A DNA stretch of 64,000 bases, taken from contig NZ_CABVLY010000006.1 of the NCBI RefSeq assembly GCF_902498995.1, positions 124,001-188,000 of the forward strand, given 5' to 3'. Below the pieces are notes generated by a model. It was not told the origin of the DNA. It ran no database searches and saw only the letters and a program-made list of their open reading frames with translations. Source of the stretch: Burkholderia anthina. GTDB taxonomy: Bacteria; Pseudomonadota; Gammaproteobacteria; Burkholderiales; Burkholderiaceae. Positions 54,539 through 63,595 of this stretch are shown in pieces (position 1 is the stretch's first letter; every line of letters starts with the position of its first letter). Position numbers and translations under genes: made by a program.

Positions 54539-55654
54539 CTATTTCTGGGCCGAAATCTGTTTTGCCCTGATCAACCGCGCGCGCAGCACATTCCGGCTAA
54601 TGCCCAGCAATCGTGCGGCCTGTATCTGATTGCGATGGCAAAAGTTGAAAGCCACTCGCATTGCAGCGTCCTCGATCTGCTCGAAGAGGTTGCCGTCCCC
54701 CTTGTCGAACAGATTGCGCAGTGCGTTTTCGAGTCCTTCGAGCGGCGTGGCATGCATCAGCTCAGCGCTGGAACGGGGAGCGCACTGAATGCCGAACGAC
54801 GACATCTGCAAATCGTTCTCGCTAAGCGATTCGCTGCGGCATACCAGCAACGCGTAGTGAATCACGTTCTCCAGTTCGCGAATGTTGCCGGGCCAGCTGT
54901 GCTCAAGCAGTTTTCGCTCCGCGCGCGGCTCGATATCGACCGGCCCGTAGCCGAGCCGGCTTCTGTACTCCTCGATGAAGTACCTCGCCAACGGCAGAAT
55001 ATCGCCGGGTCGATCGCGCAATGTCGGTACGACGAGATGCACGACGTTCAGGCGGTAGAACAGATCCTCGCGAAAATGCCCTGCCACCACTGCGTCCTGT
55101 AAATGCACGTTCGTCGCGGCCAGTACACGGACATCGATGGAGATGCTCCTGCGTGCCCCGAGCCGGACGATCTCGCGCTCCTGCAATACACGCAACAGCT
55201 TGACCTGCATCGAGAGCGGCAAGTCGCCGATCTCGTCAAGAAACAGCGTGCCGCCGTTGGCGGCCTCGAACCATCCCGGCTTCGTCGAGAACGCACCGGT
55301 GAACGCCCCCTTCTCATGGCCGAACAACTCGCTCTCGACCAGCGACTCCGAAAACGCACCGCAATTGACCGCCACGAATGGCCCTTTCTTACGGTTGCTG
55401 AGATTGTGCACGTGGCGTGCAACCAGTTCCTTGCCCGTCCCCGTCTCACCGATCACGAGTACGTTGGCATCGCTTGGCGCCACCATGCGGATGCGGTCGA
55501 GGAGTGCCTGCGAGCGCGGGTCCGTAAAAACCTGCGCGCTGGCGCGAATGGACGTCGTTAGCGAGCGCTTGTCGGGTAGCGTCAGCAACGGCGGCGATGC
55601 CGCGGACGCTGCGTCTGCGCGCTCGGACAACACATCATCGAGAGGAGGATTCAT
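54539..55654 (-). CDS. sfnR: Sigma-54-dependent transcriptional activator, SfnR-like
   Basis: 371 residues. AAA+ domain with Walker A GETGTGKE (residues 69-76), the sigma-54-contact loop GAFTGA (116-121) and Walker B GGTLFLDE (134-141). A C-terminal Fis-type helix-turn-helix ([20 protein letters not shown]) follows. The N-terminus has only ~40 unstructured residues, so there is no sensory domain. Activity is probably set by expression level, as for Pseudomonas SfnR, which is induced by sulfur limitation through CysB. Its start overlaps the stop of the flavoprotein gene by four bases (ATGA). It is surrounded by sigma-54 promoters that it likely activates. Confidence 0.9.
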   Translation of the reverse strand: MNPPLDDVLSERADAASAASPPLLTLPDKRSLTTSIRASAQVFTDPRSQALLDRIRMVAPSDANVLVIGETGTGKELVARHVHNLSNRKKGPFVAVNCGAFSESLVESELFGHEKGAFTGAFSTKPGWFEAANGGTLFLDEIGDLPLSMQVKLLRVLQEREIVRLGARRSISIDVRVLAATNVHLQDAVVAGHFREDLFYRLNVVHLVVPTLRDRPGDILPLARYFIEEYRSRLGYGPVDIEPRAERKLLEHSWPGNIRELENVIHYALLVCRSESLSENDLQMSSFGIQCAPRSSAELMHATPLEGLENALRNLFDKGDGNLFEQIEDAAMRVAFNFCHRNQIQAARLLGISRNVLRARLIRAKQISAQK

Positions 55655-56880
55655 GAGTAAAAGCCTGGCGTCGGATATCGTTGCTTGAGCGCCCACTCGC
55701 CGATTTCCCGGAGCTTGTAGGCGAGCGGGTCGTGCAGCGTGTGCGTGCGCAAGTTCCGCCAATGCCGGTCGAGCCGCAGCGCGCCATGGGTCGCACGTGC
55801 CCCGGCGACGTCGAACATGCGCGTACAGATGTTGAGCCCCGCCTCGGCGGCGGCCACTCTGGCCGTCGCCGCCGCGAGTGCGGCCTCACCGCGCCCGGCC
55901 TCGGTGAGCGCCTCGCCGCACGCCCAGGCCGCGTCAAGATGGTCTGCCGCACGATCGGTCAACACGCGCGCCGACTCCAAACCCACCCAGAATTCACCGT
56001 ATTGCCCAAGTACATAGGGATCCTCATCGGTTGCCCCGACTTTCGCGGCATGCCAGGGACGCGATTCATGCAGCGTGTAATGGCGTGCATCGTTGAACGC
56101 ACTCTCGCCGATGCCCAGATAGATGTTGGCCAGAATCAGTTGCGCGAGCACCGGTCGCAGACACGCGAACGGGGTCGATAGCGGACCGGGTTCGGTCAGG
56201 ACTTCATGATTCTCCACGCGGACTCTTTTGAACGTCACCGTCCCGCTGTCCGTCTGGCGCTGGCCGAAATTGTCCCAGTCCTGGGCCACGGAAACGCCCG
56301 AGCGTCCGGTGGGAATCGCGGCAACGAGCAGCGTGCCGTTCGCGGCGTCACGCGCCGACGCGATCAGCATCTCGGAATCGAGTGCGCCTGAGCAAAAGCT
56401 TTTCTGCCCGCTGAATTCCCGCCAGTCGCCACGCGAGCGGCTCACCGCGCGCTCATCGAGCGGGTTCAGCGCATTGCCCCAAAACCACTGCCGGCGGGCG
56501 GTTTGCTCATACCATGCTTCCCACTGCAGCGGCGAACCGAACAGGCGGACCGTGGCCAGCATCAGATGGTGAAAGCCGAACACGTGCCCCAACGAACTGT
56601 CCGCTCGCCCGATGGTGCGCACGATATCGAGCGTCTCCCGCCAGTTGGAGCCGAGGCCGCCATACTCCGCCGGAATACTCAGCGCGAGCAGGCCGCTTGT
56701 GCGGAAGGCGTCCCGCTCCGCCTTTGGCGTGCCGCCCTGGGCGTCCCGTTCGGCCGCACTGAGAGCGAAGATCGATGCCAGCCGGCGTGCGACCTGCTGC
56801 GGCGATACGGCCGTCGGCGCCGCGATCTGCGGTTCCAGCAAGGACGCGGAAACATCTGGCAGGACAGTCATTGGAGTCAT
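55651..56880 (-). CDS. SfnB/MsuC-type flavoprotein (acyl-CoA dehydrogenase fold)
   Basis: 409 residues. Paralogous to the 58426 gene: both have [12 protein letters not shown]-like, [14 protein letters not shown]-like and [15 protein letters not shown]-like blocks, as well as [28 protein letters not shown]. The C-terminal [24 protein letters not shown] has the Arg/His motif of DszC-like monooxygenases. The likely role is FMNH2-dependent oxygenation of methanesulfinate or a related compound (MsuC/SfnC-like). ATG 56880 is used, 56871 is possible. It is translationally coupled to sfnR. Confidence 0.87.
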   Translation of the reverse strand: MTPMTVLPDVSASLLEPQIAAPTAVSPQQVARRLASIFALSAAERDAQGGTPKAERDAFRTSGLLALSIPAEYGGLGSNWRETLDIVRTIGRADSSLGHVFGFHHLMLATVRLFGSPLQWEAWYEQTARRQWFWGNALNPLDERAVSRSRGDWREFSGQKSFCSGALDSEMLIASARDAANGTLLVAAIPTGRSGVSVAQDWDNFGQRQTDSGTVTFKRVRVENHEVLTEPGPLSTPFACLRPVLAQLILANIYLGIGESAFNDARHYTLHESRPWHAAKVGATDEDPYVLGQYGEFWVGLESARVLTDRAADHLDAAWACGEALTEAGRGEAALAAATARVAAAEAGLNICTRMFDVAGARATHGALRLDRHWRNLRTHTLHDPLAYKLREIGEWALKQRYPTPGFYS

Positions 56881-56975
56881 GGAAGGCAAGGACGCTCGCT
56901 GCGCGAAACGTGATGTGCGGCCACCGGCCGTTCCCGGCGCACAGCCACGCGTTCGATGTTGATCAGGATCAAACC

Positions 56976-56991
56976 TGCTCGCTCAGAGCCA
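56976..56991 (-). promoter_or_regulatory. Possible sigma-54 promoter for the 55651-56880 gene
   Basis: On the minus strand TGGCTCTGAGCGAGCA keeps the -24 GG and the -12 GC at correct spacing but deviates at CAC and TT. It lies 96 bases upstream of the gene start. Weaker than the other three. Confidence 0.4.
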
Positions 56992-57058
56992 TATTCTGAC
57001 CATGTCCGCGCATTTCCGATTGATTTTCTTGTGATAACCAAAGTCGGACTGCTTCTTT

Positions 57059-57127
57059 GGCAGCAACGCCCGTGTCGATGCTGCCCAGACAGCAACGCAC
57101 TGCTTGAGCACTGCTGCTCAATCAGCA
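57059..57127. promoter_or_regulatory. Cluster of inverted repeats, putative activator sites between divergent operons
   Basis: Two copies of TGCTG-N6-CAGCA: 57079-57094 (TGCTGCCCAGACAGCA) and 57112-57127 (TGCTGCTCAATCAGCA), 33 bases apart. Overlapping them are TTGAGCA-N4-TGCTCAA (57104-57121) and GGCAGCA-N13-TGCTGCC (57059-57085). The block sits between the two divergent sigma-54-type promoters, about 90-140 bases from each, a normal enhancer distance. Confidence 0.7.
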
Positions 57128-57216
57128 GACGCGGTGCCGTGCGGACCGCCTCCGCGCCCCTCTGGGCTTCGATACCGTCGCGCCACAGGCCTGACTCGCG
57201 CCCGAGAAGTTGTGTC

Positions 57217-57231
57217 TGGCACAGCCTGTGC
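57217..57231 (+). promoter_or_regulatory. Sigma-54 promoter of the msuD-like operon
   Basis: TGGCACAGCCTGTGC has a perfect TGGCAC -24 box and the -12 GC at exact spacing (57230-57231). It lies 37 bases before the ATG at 57269. Confidence 0.72.
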
Positions 57232-57268
57232 GTAAGTGTGGGCCCGTCGACCATCTCGTGCACTGCCC

Positions 57269-58429
57269 ATGCAACTCTTCTGGTTTCTTCCCACTCATGG
57301 CGATAGCCGCTATCTAGGCACCGCTCGCGGCGCTCGCACCGTCAATCACCACTATCTTCGACAGATCGCTCAGGCAACCGACGAACTTGGCTTTGAAGGC
57401 GTTCTGATTCCCACCGGCCGCTCGTGCGAGGACGCCTGGATCGTCGCTTCCTCGCTGATGCCCTTCACGGAACGCCTGAAATTCCTGGTGGCGATCCGGC
57501 CCGGCGTGATTTCCCCGACCGTTTCTGCTCGCCAGGCAGCAACCCTCGACCGGTTCTCCAACGGACGCCTGCTCATCAACGTCGTGACGGGCGGCGATCC
57601 GGATGAGCAGCATGGCGACGGCAGCTTTCTCTCGCATACCGAGCGTTACGAACTCACCGACGAATTCCTGCGCATCTGGCGTGGCGTCGCCTCGGGCGAA
57701 ACGGTCAATCGGAGCGGCAAACATCTGCGCGTCGAGAATGCGAAGTCGCTCTATCTGCCGGTGCAGAAGCCCTACCCGCCGCTCTGGTTCGGCGGATCGT
57801 CGGATCCGGCCATCGAACTGGCCGGCGAACAGGTCGACGTCTATCTCACGTGGGGCGAACCGCCAGCCGACGTCGCCGACAAGATCGCAAAGGCGCGCGC
57901 CGCTGCGGCGAAACACGGGCGGACCCTGCGCTTCGGCATCCGCCTGCACGTGATCGTGCGCGAGACGAGCGAAGCCGCCTGGCAGGCGGCGGACGAACTG
58001 ATTTCGTTTGTCACTGACGACACGATTGCCGCTGCGCAAAAGGCCTTCTCCCGTTTCGACTCGGTGGGCCAGCAGCGCATGGCGGCCTTGCACGGTGGAC
58101 GGCGCGACCAGCTGGAGGTGTCGCCGAATCTTTGGGCCGGCGTCGGGCTCGTGCGCGGCGGTGCCGGTACCGCGCTGGTCGGCAACCCGGAAGAAGTCGC
58201 CGCACGCATCAAGGAATACGCGGCGTTAGGAATCGAAACCTTTATTTTCTCGGGCTATCCGCATCTCGAAGAGGCCTATCGCGTCGCCGAATTGCTGTTC
58301 CCGTTGCTGCCCCTGGAGAAGACACGACCGTCCGGACAGATCAATCTGACGGGTCCATTCGGCGAGGTGATCGCAAACGACATCGTGCCGCCCCAACACG
58401 ATGTCGAACACGAGAAGGCGAAAGCATGA
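57269..58429 (+). CDS. msuD: FMNH2-dependent alkane/methanesulfonate monooxygenase, MsuD/SsuD-like
   Basis: 386 residues, paralogue of SsuD at 33.9 kb (start [43 protein letters not shown] with the catalytic-type Cys; [19 protein letters not shown]). In this setting (msuC-, msuE- and sfnG-like neighbours) it probably releases sulfite from methanesulfonate, the MsuD role; substrate choice cannot be read from sequence. ATG 57269 is the family start. It overlaps the next gene by four bases. A -24/-12 promoter lies 37 bases upstream. Confidence 0.88.
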   Translation: MQLFWFLPTHGDSRYLGTARGARTVNHHYLRQIAQATDELGFEGVLIPTGRSCEDAWIVASSLMPFTERLKFLVAIRPGVISPTVSARQAATLDRFSNGRLLINVVTGGDPDEQHGDGSFLSHTERYELTDEFLRIWRGVASGETVNRSGKHLRVENAKSLYLPVQKPYPPLWFGGSSDPAIELAGEQVDVYLTWGEPPADVADKIAKARAAAAKHGRTLRFGIRLHVIVRETSEAAWQAADELISFVTDDTIAAAQKAFSRFDSVGQQRMAALHGGRRDQLEVSPNLWAGVGLVRGGAGTALVGNPEEVAARIKEYAALGIETFIFSGYPHLEEAYRVAELLFPLLPLEKTRPSGQINLTGPFGEVIANDIVPPQHDVEHEKAKA

Positions 58430-59622
58430 CACTTCACTCGAATGAAAAAGACGTTGGACCGTGGGACGAACCGGTGGAAACGGTCGTCCGCGCGCTGGCG
58501 CAGACGGCAATCGCGCGGGATCAGGCCGGCGGCACCGCCATCGAAGAGCGCAGGCTGTTACGCGCAAGCGGGTTGCTGAAACTCAGCGTTCCGAAGGATC
58601 TGGGCGGCTGGGGCGCGGACTGGCAATCGACACTCGACGTGGTTCGTCGCCTGGCACAGATCGACAGCTCGATGGCCCACCTCTTCGCGTTCCATCACCT
58701 TCTGCTGGCGACCACGCGCCTTTTCGGCAAGCCCGCACAGTGGCAGCCCTGGCTCGAACAGACCGTCGAGCAACGCTGGTTCTGGGGCAACGCGCTCAAT
58801 CCCCTCGACAAGGGATCGGTAGCAACGCCCGCCGCGCTCGCGCCGGCCGGAAGCTACACGTTCTCCGGACGCAAGAGCTTTTGCTCCGGCGCAAGCGACT
58901 CCGACATCCTGCTCGCCTCCGCCTTCGAGACTAACGGCCGTCTCCTGATCGGCGTGATTCCGACGTCCCGCGAAGGCATCACGGTGCTGGGCGACTGGGA
59001 CAATATGGGGCAACGCCAGACTGACAGTGGCACCGTGATCTTCGACAACGTCGCGGTTTCGGCCGATGAATTGCTGACCGATCCGGGTCCGCTGTCGACG
59101 CCGTTCGCCTGCCTCCGCCCCCTGCTCGCCCAGTTGATTCTGGCCAGCATCTATCTCGGACTCGGCGAAGGCGCGTTGCGCGAAGCACGCGAATTCACGA
59201 TCAAAAGCGCTCGCCCGTGGATCGCCTCGCCCGCGGCAAGCGCTAACGAAGACCTCTACGTGCTCGGCCACTACGGCGACTTCTGGCTGGCGCTGGAAGG
59301 TGCACGCGCGTTGATGGAGCGGGCTGCCGTCGCCTTTGACGACGCGTGGCGTCGCGGCACGTCGCTGACGGAAAACGAACGCGGACGGGTCGCCATCGCG
59401 GTAGCGGCGGCGAAGGTCGCCACGGCGCGCGCGAGCCTCGACGTGACCAGCCGCATGTTCGAAGTCACCGGCGCTCGCGCGACCACCGCTGCCTTACGGC
59501 TCGATCGCTACTGGCGCAATCTCAGGGTTCACACCCTGCATGATCCGGTCGACTACAAGGTCCGTGAACTAGGCGACTGGGCGCTGAATGAACGCATCCC
59601 GGTTCCAACCTTCTACTCGTAA
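58426..59622 (+). CDS. msuC: MsuC/SfnB-type flavoprotein monooxygenase
   Basis: 398 residues, acyl-CoA dehydrogenase fold. [38 protein letters not shown], then [28 protein letters not shown] and [16 protein letters not shown]-terminal [26 protein letters not shown]. In Pseudomonas MsuC oxidises methanesulfinate to methanesulfonate with FMNH2. Translational coupling to msuD (ATGA overlap) supports that role here. It is paralogous to the divergent 55651-56880 gene. Confidence 0.87.
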   Translation: MTLHSNEKDVGPWDEPVETVVRALAQTAIARDQAGGTAIEERRLLRASGLLKLSVPKDLGGWGADWQSTLDVVRRLAQIDSSMAHLFAFHHLLLATTRLFGKPAQWQPWLEQTVEQRWFWGNALNPLDKGSVATPAALAPAGSYTFSGRKSFCSGASDSDILLASAFETNGRLLIGVIPTSREGITVLGDWDNMGQRQTDSGTVIFDNVAVSADELLTDPGPLSTPFACLRPLLAQLILASIYLGLGEGALREAREFTIKSARPWIASPAASANEDLYVLGHYGDFWLALEGARALMERAAVAFDDAWRRGTSLTENERGRVAIAVAAAKVATARASLDVTSRMFEVTGARATTAALRLDRYWRNLRVHTLHDPVDYKVRELGDWALNERIPVPTFYS

Positions 59623-59668
59623 GCGAACGCGATACCCGCCGCAAGCCATTTTTTGGCGAGCAGCAGCG

Positions 59669-59714
59669 CTGCCTTTACGGCAGCAACGCCGAGGCAGCTT
59701 TGCTGCCTCAGCAA
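59669..59714. promoter_or_regulatory. Inverted-repeat cluster upstream of the msuE-sfnG operon
   Basis: CTGCC-TTTAC-GGCAG (59669-59683), GAGGCAGC-TTT-GCTGCCTC (59691-59709) and TTGCTG-CCT-CAGCAA (59700-59714) overlap in 46 bases. The 12-mer GGCAGCAACGCC at 59679-59690 also occurs at 57059-57070. The block lies 142 bases upstream of the -24 box, a plausible enhancer. Confidence 0.6.
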
Positions 59715-59855
59715 CATCTCGAAAGCGCATATGGTTCCAGCCGTCGACGATATGAGCCGGAAAGGGGCGCTGTAAATCGATAGATCAACGGCTCGAAGCG
59801 GTTATGCAGAAACCGGGCTCCGTTTTCGCGGAAAGGAATAAGCCGATTGACGCGA

Positions 59856-59871
59856 TGGCACGGTATTCGCT
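59856..59871 (+). promoter_or_regulatory. Sigma-54 promoter of the msuE-sfnG operon
   Basis: TGGCACGGTATTCGCT differs from TGGCACG-N4-TTGCW at one base only. It lies 53 bases upstream of the FMN reductase gene. Confidence 0.87.
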
Positions 59872-59923
59872 TGATAGGTTGCATTGCAGATTAATTTTCA
59901 ATCCCGGGAAAAGGTCGTTCCAA

Positions 59924-60505
59924 ATGAGCCACCGATTAAACGTAGTCGCCGTCTCCGGCGGACTGCAACGTCCTTCGCGCACCTTGGTCCTCGTCGAACA
60001 ATTGCTGGCGACGCTAGGCGATGCCGTGCCGATCGACACACATCTCGTCGAACTCGGCGAAATTGGTCCGCGCCTCGCAGGTGCGCTGCACCGTGGCCAG
60101 TTGCCCGCGGACGTCGAGGCGCACGTCAAGGCGATCGAAGCCGCGGATCTGCTGGTCGTGGCGAGCCCGGTCTACCGTGCATCGTTCACCGGGCTCTTCA
60201 AGCATCTCTTCGATCTCGTCCACCACGAAGCCCTGATCGACGTTCCCGTTCTGCTTGCCGCGACGGGCGGCAGCGAGCGCCATGCGCTGGTGATCGACCA
60301 TCAGTTGCGCCCGCTCTTCAGTTTCTTCCAGGCACGCACGCTGCCCATCGGCGTATATGCATCGGAATCCGACTTCGACGGCTATGCCATCTCGAATCCG
60401 GCACTCTCGGAACGCATCGCCCTTGCCGTCGCGCGTGCGGTTCCATGGGTACAGGCCGGACGCACCGGCAGTACTTTCCCGCACGCTGCGGGCCTCGCCG
60501 CATAG
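59924..60505 (+). CDS. msuE: NAD(P)H-dependent FMN reductase, MsuE/SsuE-like
   Basis: 193 residues, flavodoxin-like fold. VVAVSGGLQRPSRTLVLVEQLL is the FMN phosphate loop, ADLLVVASPVYRASFTGLFKHLFDLV and LLAATGGSERHALVIDHQLRPLFSFFQARTLP are SsuE/MsuE hallmarks. It would supply FMNH2 to the monooxygenases MsuD, MsuC and SfnG, and possibly to SsuD at 34 kb, whose operon has no reductase. ATG 59924 is the family start, 30 bases before sfnG. Confidence 0.92.
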   Translation: MSHRLNVVAVSGGLQRPSRTLVLVEQLLATLGDAVPIDTHLVELGEIGPRLAGALHRGQLPADVEAHVKAIEAADLLVVASPVYRASFTGLFKHLFDLVHHEALIDVPVLLAATGGSERHALVIDHQLRPLFSFFQARTLPIGVYASESDFDGYAISNPALSERIALAVARAVPWVQAGRTGSTFPHAAGLAA

Positions 60506-60535
60506 ATCGATCAACGACCTCTTCAGGAATACCAA

Positions 60536-61639
60536 ATGAGCCAACCTTCCTCGCACGACGACGCAGTCAAATTCGCCTACTGGGTCCCTAACGTCAGCGG
60601 CGGCCTGGTCGTCAGCACGATCGAGCAACGCACCGACTGGAGTCTGGAATACAACCAGAAGCTCGCGCAAGCTGCCGAGCAGGCCGGCTTCGAATACGCG
60701 CTGAGCCAGATCCGCTTCACGGCGGGCTATGGCGCGGAATATCAGCACGAGTCGGTGTCGTTCAGTCAGGCCCTCCTGCACGCGACCACCCGGCTCAAGG
60801 TGCTGGCCGCGATCCTGCCGGGCCCCTGGCATCCGGCCGTCGTCGCCAAGCAGTTGGCCACCATCGACCACATTTCGAACGGCCGCATCGCCATCAATGT
60901 GGTCAGCGGCTGGTTCAAGGGCGAATTCACCGCGATCGGGGAACCGTGGCTGGAGCACGACGAGCGGTATCGTCGTTCGAACGAATTCATTCAGGCGCTG
61001 AAAGGCATCTGGACGCAGGACAACTTCACCTTCAAGGGTGACTTCTATCGCTTCAACGACTACACCCTAAGTCCCAAGCCGGTACAGAAACCGCATCCCG
61101 AGATTTTCCAGGGTGGCAGCTCGCGCGCCGCGCGCGACAATGCCGCAAGCGTGTCCGACTGGTATTTCACCAACGGCAACACGCCCGAGAACCTGAAGGC
61201 TCAGATCGACGACATCCAGGCGAAGGCGGCAAAGAATGATCACAAGGTTCGCATCGGCGTGAATGCCTTCGTGATCGCCCGCGATACCGAGGAAGAAGCG
61301 AAGGCGGTCCTCGACGACATCATCAAACATGCTCACGTTGAAGCCGTGCATGCCTTCGGCGACGCGGTCAAGCAGGCCGGCAAGGCTTCGCCCGAAGGTG
61401 AAGGCAACTGGGCAAAATCGACGTTCGAAGATCTTGTGCAATACAACGACGGCTTCCGCACCAACCTGATCGGCACACCGCAGCAGATCGCGGAACGGAT
61501 CGTCGAGCTGAAATCCGTCGGCGTCGATCTCGTGCTCACCGGCTTTCTTCACTTCATCGAGGAAGTGGAGTACTTCGGCAAGCGCGTGCTGCCGCTCGTG
61601 CGAGAACTCGAACGCAAGCAGCAGGCAAAGGCTGCCTGA
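60536..61639 (+). CDS. sfnG: Dimethylsulfone monooxygenase SfnG
   Basis: 367 residues, LLM-class FMNH2-dependent monooxygenase that converts dimethylsulfone to methanesulfinate and formaldehyde. Hallmarks: KFAYWVPNVSGGLVVSTIEQRT, GFEYALSQIRFTAGYGAEYQHESVSFSQALL, RIAINVVSGWFKGEFTAIGEPW and TNLIGTPQQIAERIVELKSVGVDLVLTGFLHF. Length equals characterised SfnG. It lies 30 bases after msuE and two bases before the ligase-like gene, so the run is one operon. Confidence 0.95.
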   Translation: MSQPSSHDDAVKFAYWVPNVSGGLVVSTIEQRTDWSLEYNQKLAQAAEQAGFEYALSQIRFTAGYGAEYQHESVSFSQALLHATTRLKVLAAILPGPWHPAVVAKQLATIDHISNGRIAINVVSGWFKGEFTAIGEPWLEHDERYRRSNEFIQALKGIWTQDNFTFKGDFYRFNDYTLSPKPVQKPHPEIFQGGSSRAARDNAASVSDWYFTNGNTPENLKAQIDDIQAKAAKNDHKVRIGVNAFVIARDTEEEAKAVLDDIIKHAHVEAVHAFGDAVKQAGKASPEGEGNWAKSTFEDLVQYNDGFRTNLIGTPQQIAERIVELKSVGVDLVLTGFLHFIEEVEYFGKRVLPLVRELERKQQAKAA

Positions 61640-61641
61640 GC

Positions 61642-62784
61642 ATGGCGAGCGTCGAGCAGTTGACCCTGCCGGCCTGGTTGCGCCACCAGGCGCAGCACCG
61701 CCCGCATGCTCTGGCGTTGCGCCACAAGAGGCTCGGCGCGTGGCACGCGTCGTCGTGGCAGGCACTCGCCACGACGGTCGAGCGCCTGGCAGCAGGCCTG
61801 ACGGAGCGGAACTTCGCAGCCGGCGACGGGTTGCTGCTCGTCAGTCAGCCGCGTGAGCAGGCGTTGCTGCTGTCGCTCGCTGCGCAATGGAGCGGTGGTG
61901 TCGCGATACCGCTCGATCCACAACTCGACGACGAAGTACTGCGCGCCGCAGTGCTTCATCTGAAGCCGCGTTTCGTGTTCGCCGAGGACGACCGCCAGGT
62001 CGATCGCCTGCTCGCGCTTTCGCAGCATGTGATCGACGCCAATCTGCGCGACCTGCCGGCGCATCCGCATCCTTCCGTGATCGACTACCGGACACTCGCG
62101 TCACGACGCAATGACGCGTTTGCGCCTGTCGCGCACGAGCATGGCGATGCCTTCGGGTTTCTTCGCGTCGATGAGGACGGACGACTCGTGGAACAGCGCT
62201 TCACCCACGCAGCGCTGGTCCACGAAGCACGGCATCTCGCGCTCGCCGAAAAGCTGCACGCCGGCGACGAAGCCTTCGCTGCCCGCGGATTCGCCGCGGC
62301 GGCGCAGGCCCGGTATCTGATCGCGCCGTGGATAGTCAGCGGTTTCCGGCTGAACTTTCCGGAATCGCTGGAAACCCGCGACAACGACCGGCGCGAACTC
62401 GCGCCGACGCTCGTCGCGGGCACGCGCGAAACGTACGCGCGGGTCGCGCAGCTCGTCGACGACCGGTTGCCGGGCCGACGCTCATGGCGGCGCAAGCTGA
62501 TCGGTCGCGCACTGCGCAAGCAGGCCGGCTTTCCCGAGCGCACATTCACGTGGTGGTTCGTCGCCCGACCGTTGCGCGAGGTAATCGGCTTTTCGCGTAC
62601 TCATGCGGCGCTCGTGGTCGGAGCCGCACTCGATGACAAGACCGCCGCATTGTTCGACGCGTTGCGTGTGGACGTTCATCCGTGGCCCGATGCGGGCAAC
62701 TGGCAGCGCGTCACGTCGGCAAGCGCCGATGCGCCGCAACCACGCCACCCGGACGACGCCTCGCCGGCCCAACCGGCCTATTGA
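61642..62784 (+). CDS. Degenerate AMP-forming acyl-CoA synthetase-like protein
   Basis: 380 residues. It follows the N-terminal two thirds of long-chain acyl-CoA synthetases found beside Liv transporters: LPAWLRHQAQHRPHALALRHKRLGAWHASSW, then VAIPLDPQLDDEV. Where the YTSGTTGxPKG phosphate-binding motif should be (about residues 171-190) it has FGFLRVDEDGRLVEQRFTHA, so the motif is lost. The C-terminal part with the YGxTE and catalytic Lys motifs is missing. It is probably not an active ligase. It starts two bases after sfnG and ends 18 before the ABC ATPase gene, so it is kept in the operon. Pseudo-enzyme or scaffold role is inferred. Confidence 0.75.
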   Translation: MASVEQLTLPAWLRHQAQHRPHALALRHKRLGAWHASSWQALATTVERLAAGLTERNFAAGDGLLLVSQPREQALLLSLAAQWSGGVAIPLDPQLDDEVLRAAVLHLKPRFVFAEDDRQVDRLLALSQHVIDANLRDLPAHPHPSVIDYRTLASRRNDAFAPVAHEHGDAFGFLRVDEDGRLVEQRFTHAALVHEARHLALAEKLHAGDEAFAARGFAAAAQARYLIAPWIVSGFRLNFPESLETRDNDRRELAPTLVAGTRETYARVAQLVDDRLPGRRSWRRKLIGRALRKQAGFPERTFTWWFVARPLREVIGFSRTHAALVVGAALDDKTAALFDALRVDVHPWPDAGNWQRVTSASADAPQPRHPDDASPAQPAY

Positions 62785-62802
62785 TCAAGGACTCCTCGCT
62801 CG

Positions 62803-63582
62803 ATGACCTCGTCCTATCCCACCCTGCTGTCACTCGACCATATCTCGCTGTCGTTCAAAGGCGTGAAAGCGATCACCGACATCAGCTTCGACGTGACGGC
62901 GGGAGAAATCTGCGCGCTGATCGGCCCGAACGGCGCGGGAAAAAGCTCGCTGCTGAACGTCATCAATGGCGTGTATCAACCGCAGCAGGGCAATGTCCGT
63001 TTCGATGGCCACGTCTATCGACGGATGAATCCGTATCACGCGGCGCACAAGGGTATTGCACGCACGTTCCAGAACATCGCGCTGTTTCGCCGGATGAGCG
63101 TGCTCGATAACGTGCTCACTGGCCGCAATCTGCATCGCCGCAGTACGTGGTTCGAGCAAACGCTGCGCATCGGCCGCGCCCGCTCCGATGAAGCCGTACA
63201 GCGTCACCGCGCCGAGATCGTCATCGAAGCGCTCGATCTGCAGCGCTACCGGAATAGCACGGTCGGCACCTTGTCTTACGGTGTTCAAAAGCGCGTCGAA
63301 CTGGCCCGCGCGCTCGCCGCCGAGCCGCGCCTGCTCCTGCTGGACGAACCGATGGCCGGCATGAACGCTGACGAGAAACACGCGATGGCGGGCTATGTCC
63401 TCGATGCCAACAGGCAGTTCGGCGTGACGGTCGTGCTGATCGAGCACGACATCGGCGTGGTGATGGATCTGTCGAATCACGTGGTCGTGCTCGATTACGG
63501 AAAAAAGATCGCCGACGGTGCCCCTGCCGAGGTTCGGACCCATCCCGACGTGCTGGCCGCCTATCTCGGCACCCGTCACTGA
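62803..63582 (+). CDS. Liv-type ABC transporter ATP-binding protein, LivG-like
   Basis: 259 residues of the branched-chain amino-acid/amide (HAAT) importer class. Walker A GPNGAGKSSLLNV is near residues 44-51, GIARTFQNIALFRRMSVLDNVLTGRN is the LivG Q-loop region, signature LSYGVQKRVELARALA, Walker B LLLLDEPMAGMN, and VVLIEHDIGVVMDLSNHVVVLDYGKKIADG closes the domain. The signature carries SYGVQ instead of SGGQQ, usual for this group. In an sfnG operon the substrate may be an organosulfur compound; this is inference. Confidence 0.92.
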   Translation: MTSSYPTLLSLDHISLSFKGVKAITDISFDVTAGEICALIGPNGAGKSSLLNVINGVYQPQQGNVRFDGHVYRRMNPYHAAHKGIARTFQNIALFRRMSVLDNVLTGRNLHRRSTWFEQTLRIGRARSDEAVQRHRAEIVIEALDLQRYRNSTVGTLSYGVQKRVELARALAAEPRLLLLDEPMAGMNADEKHAMAGYVLDANRQFGVTVVLIEHDIGVVMDLSNHVVVLDYGKKIADGAPAEVRTHPDVLAAYLGTRH

Positions 63583-63595
63583 GAGACCGTAAAAC

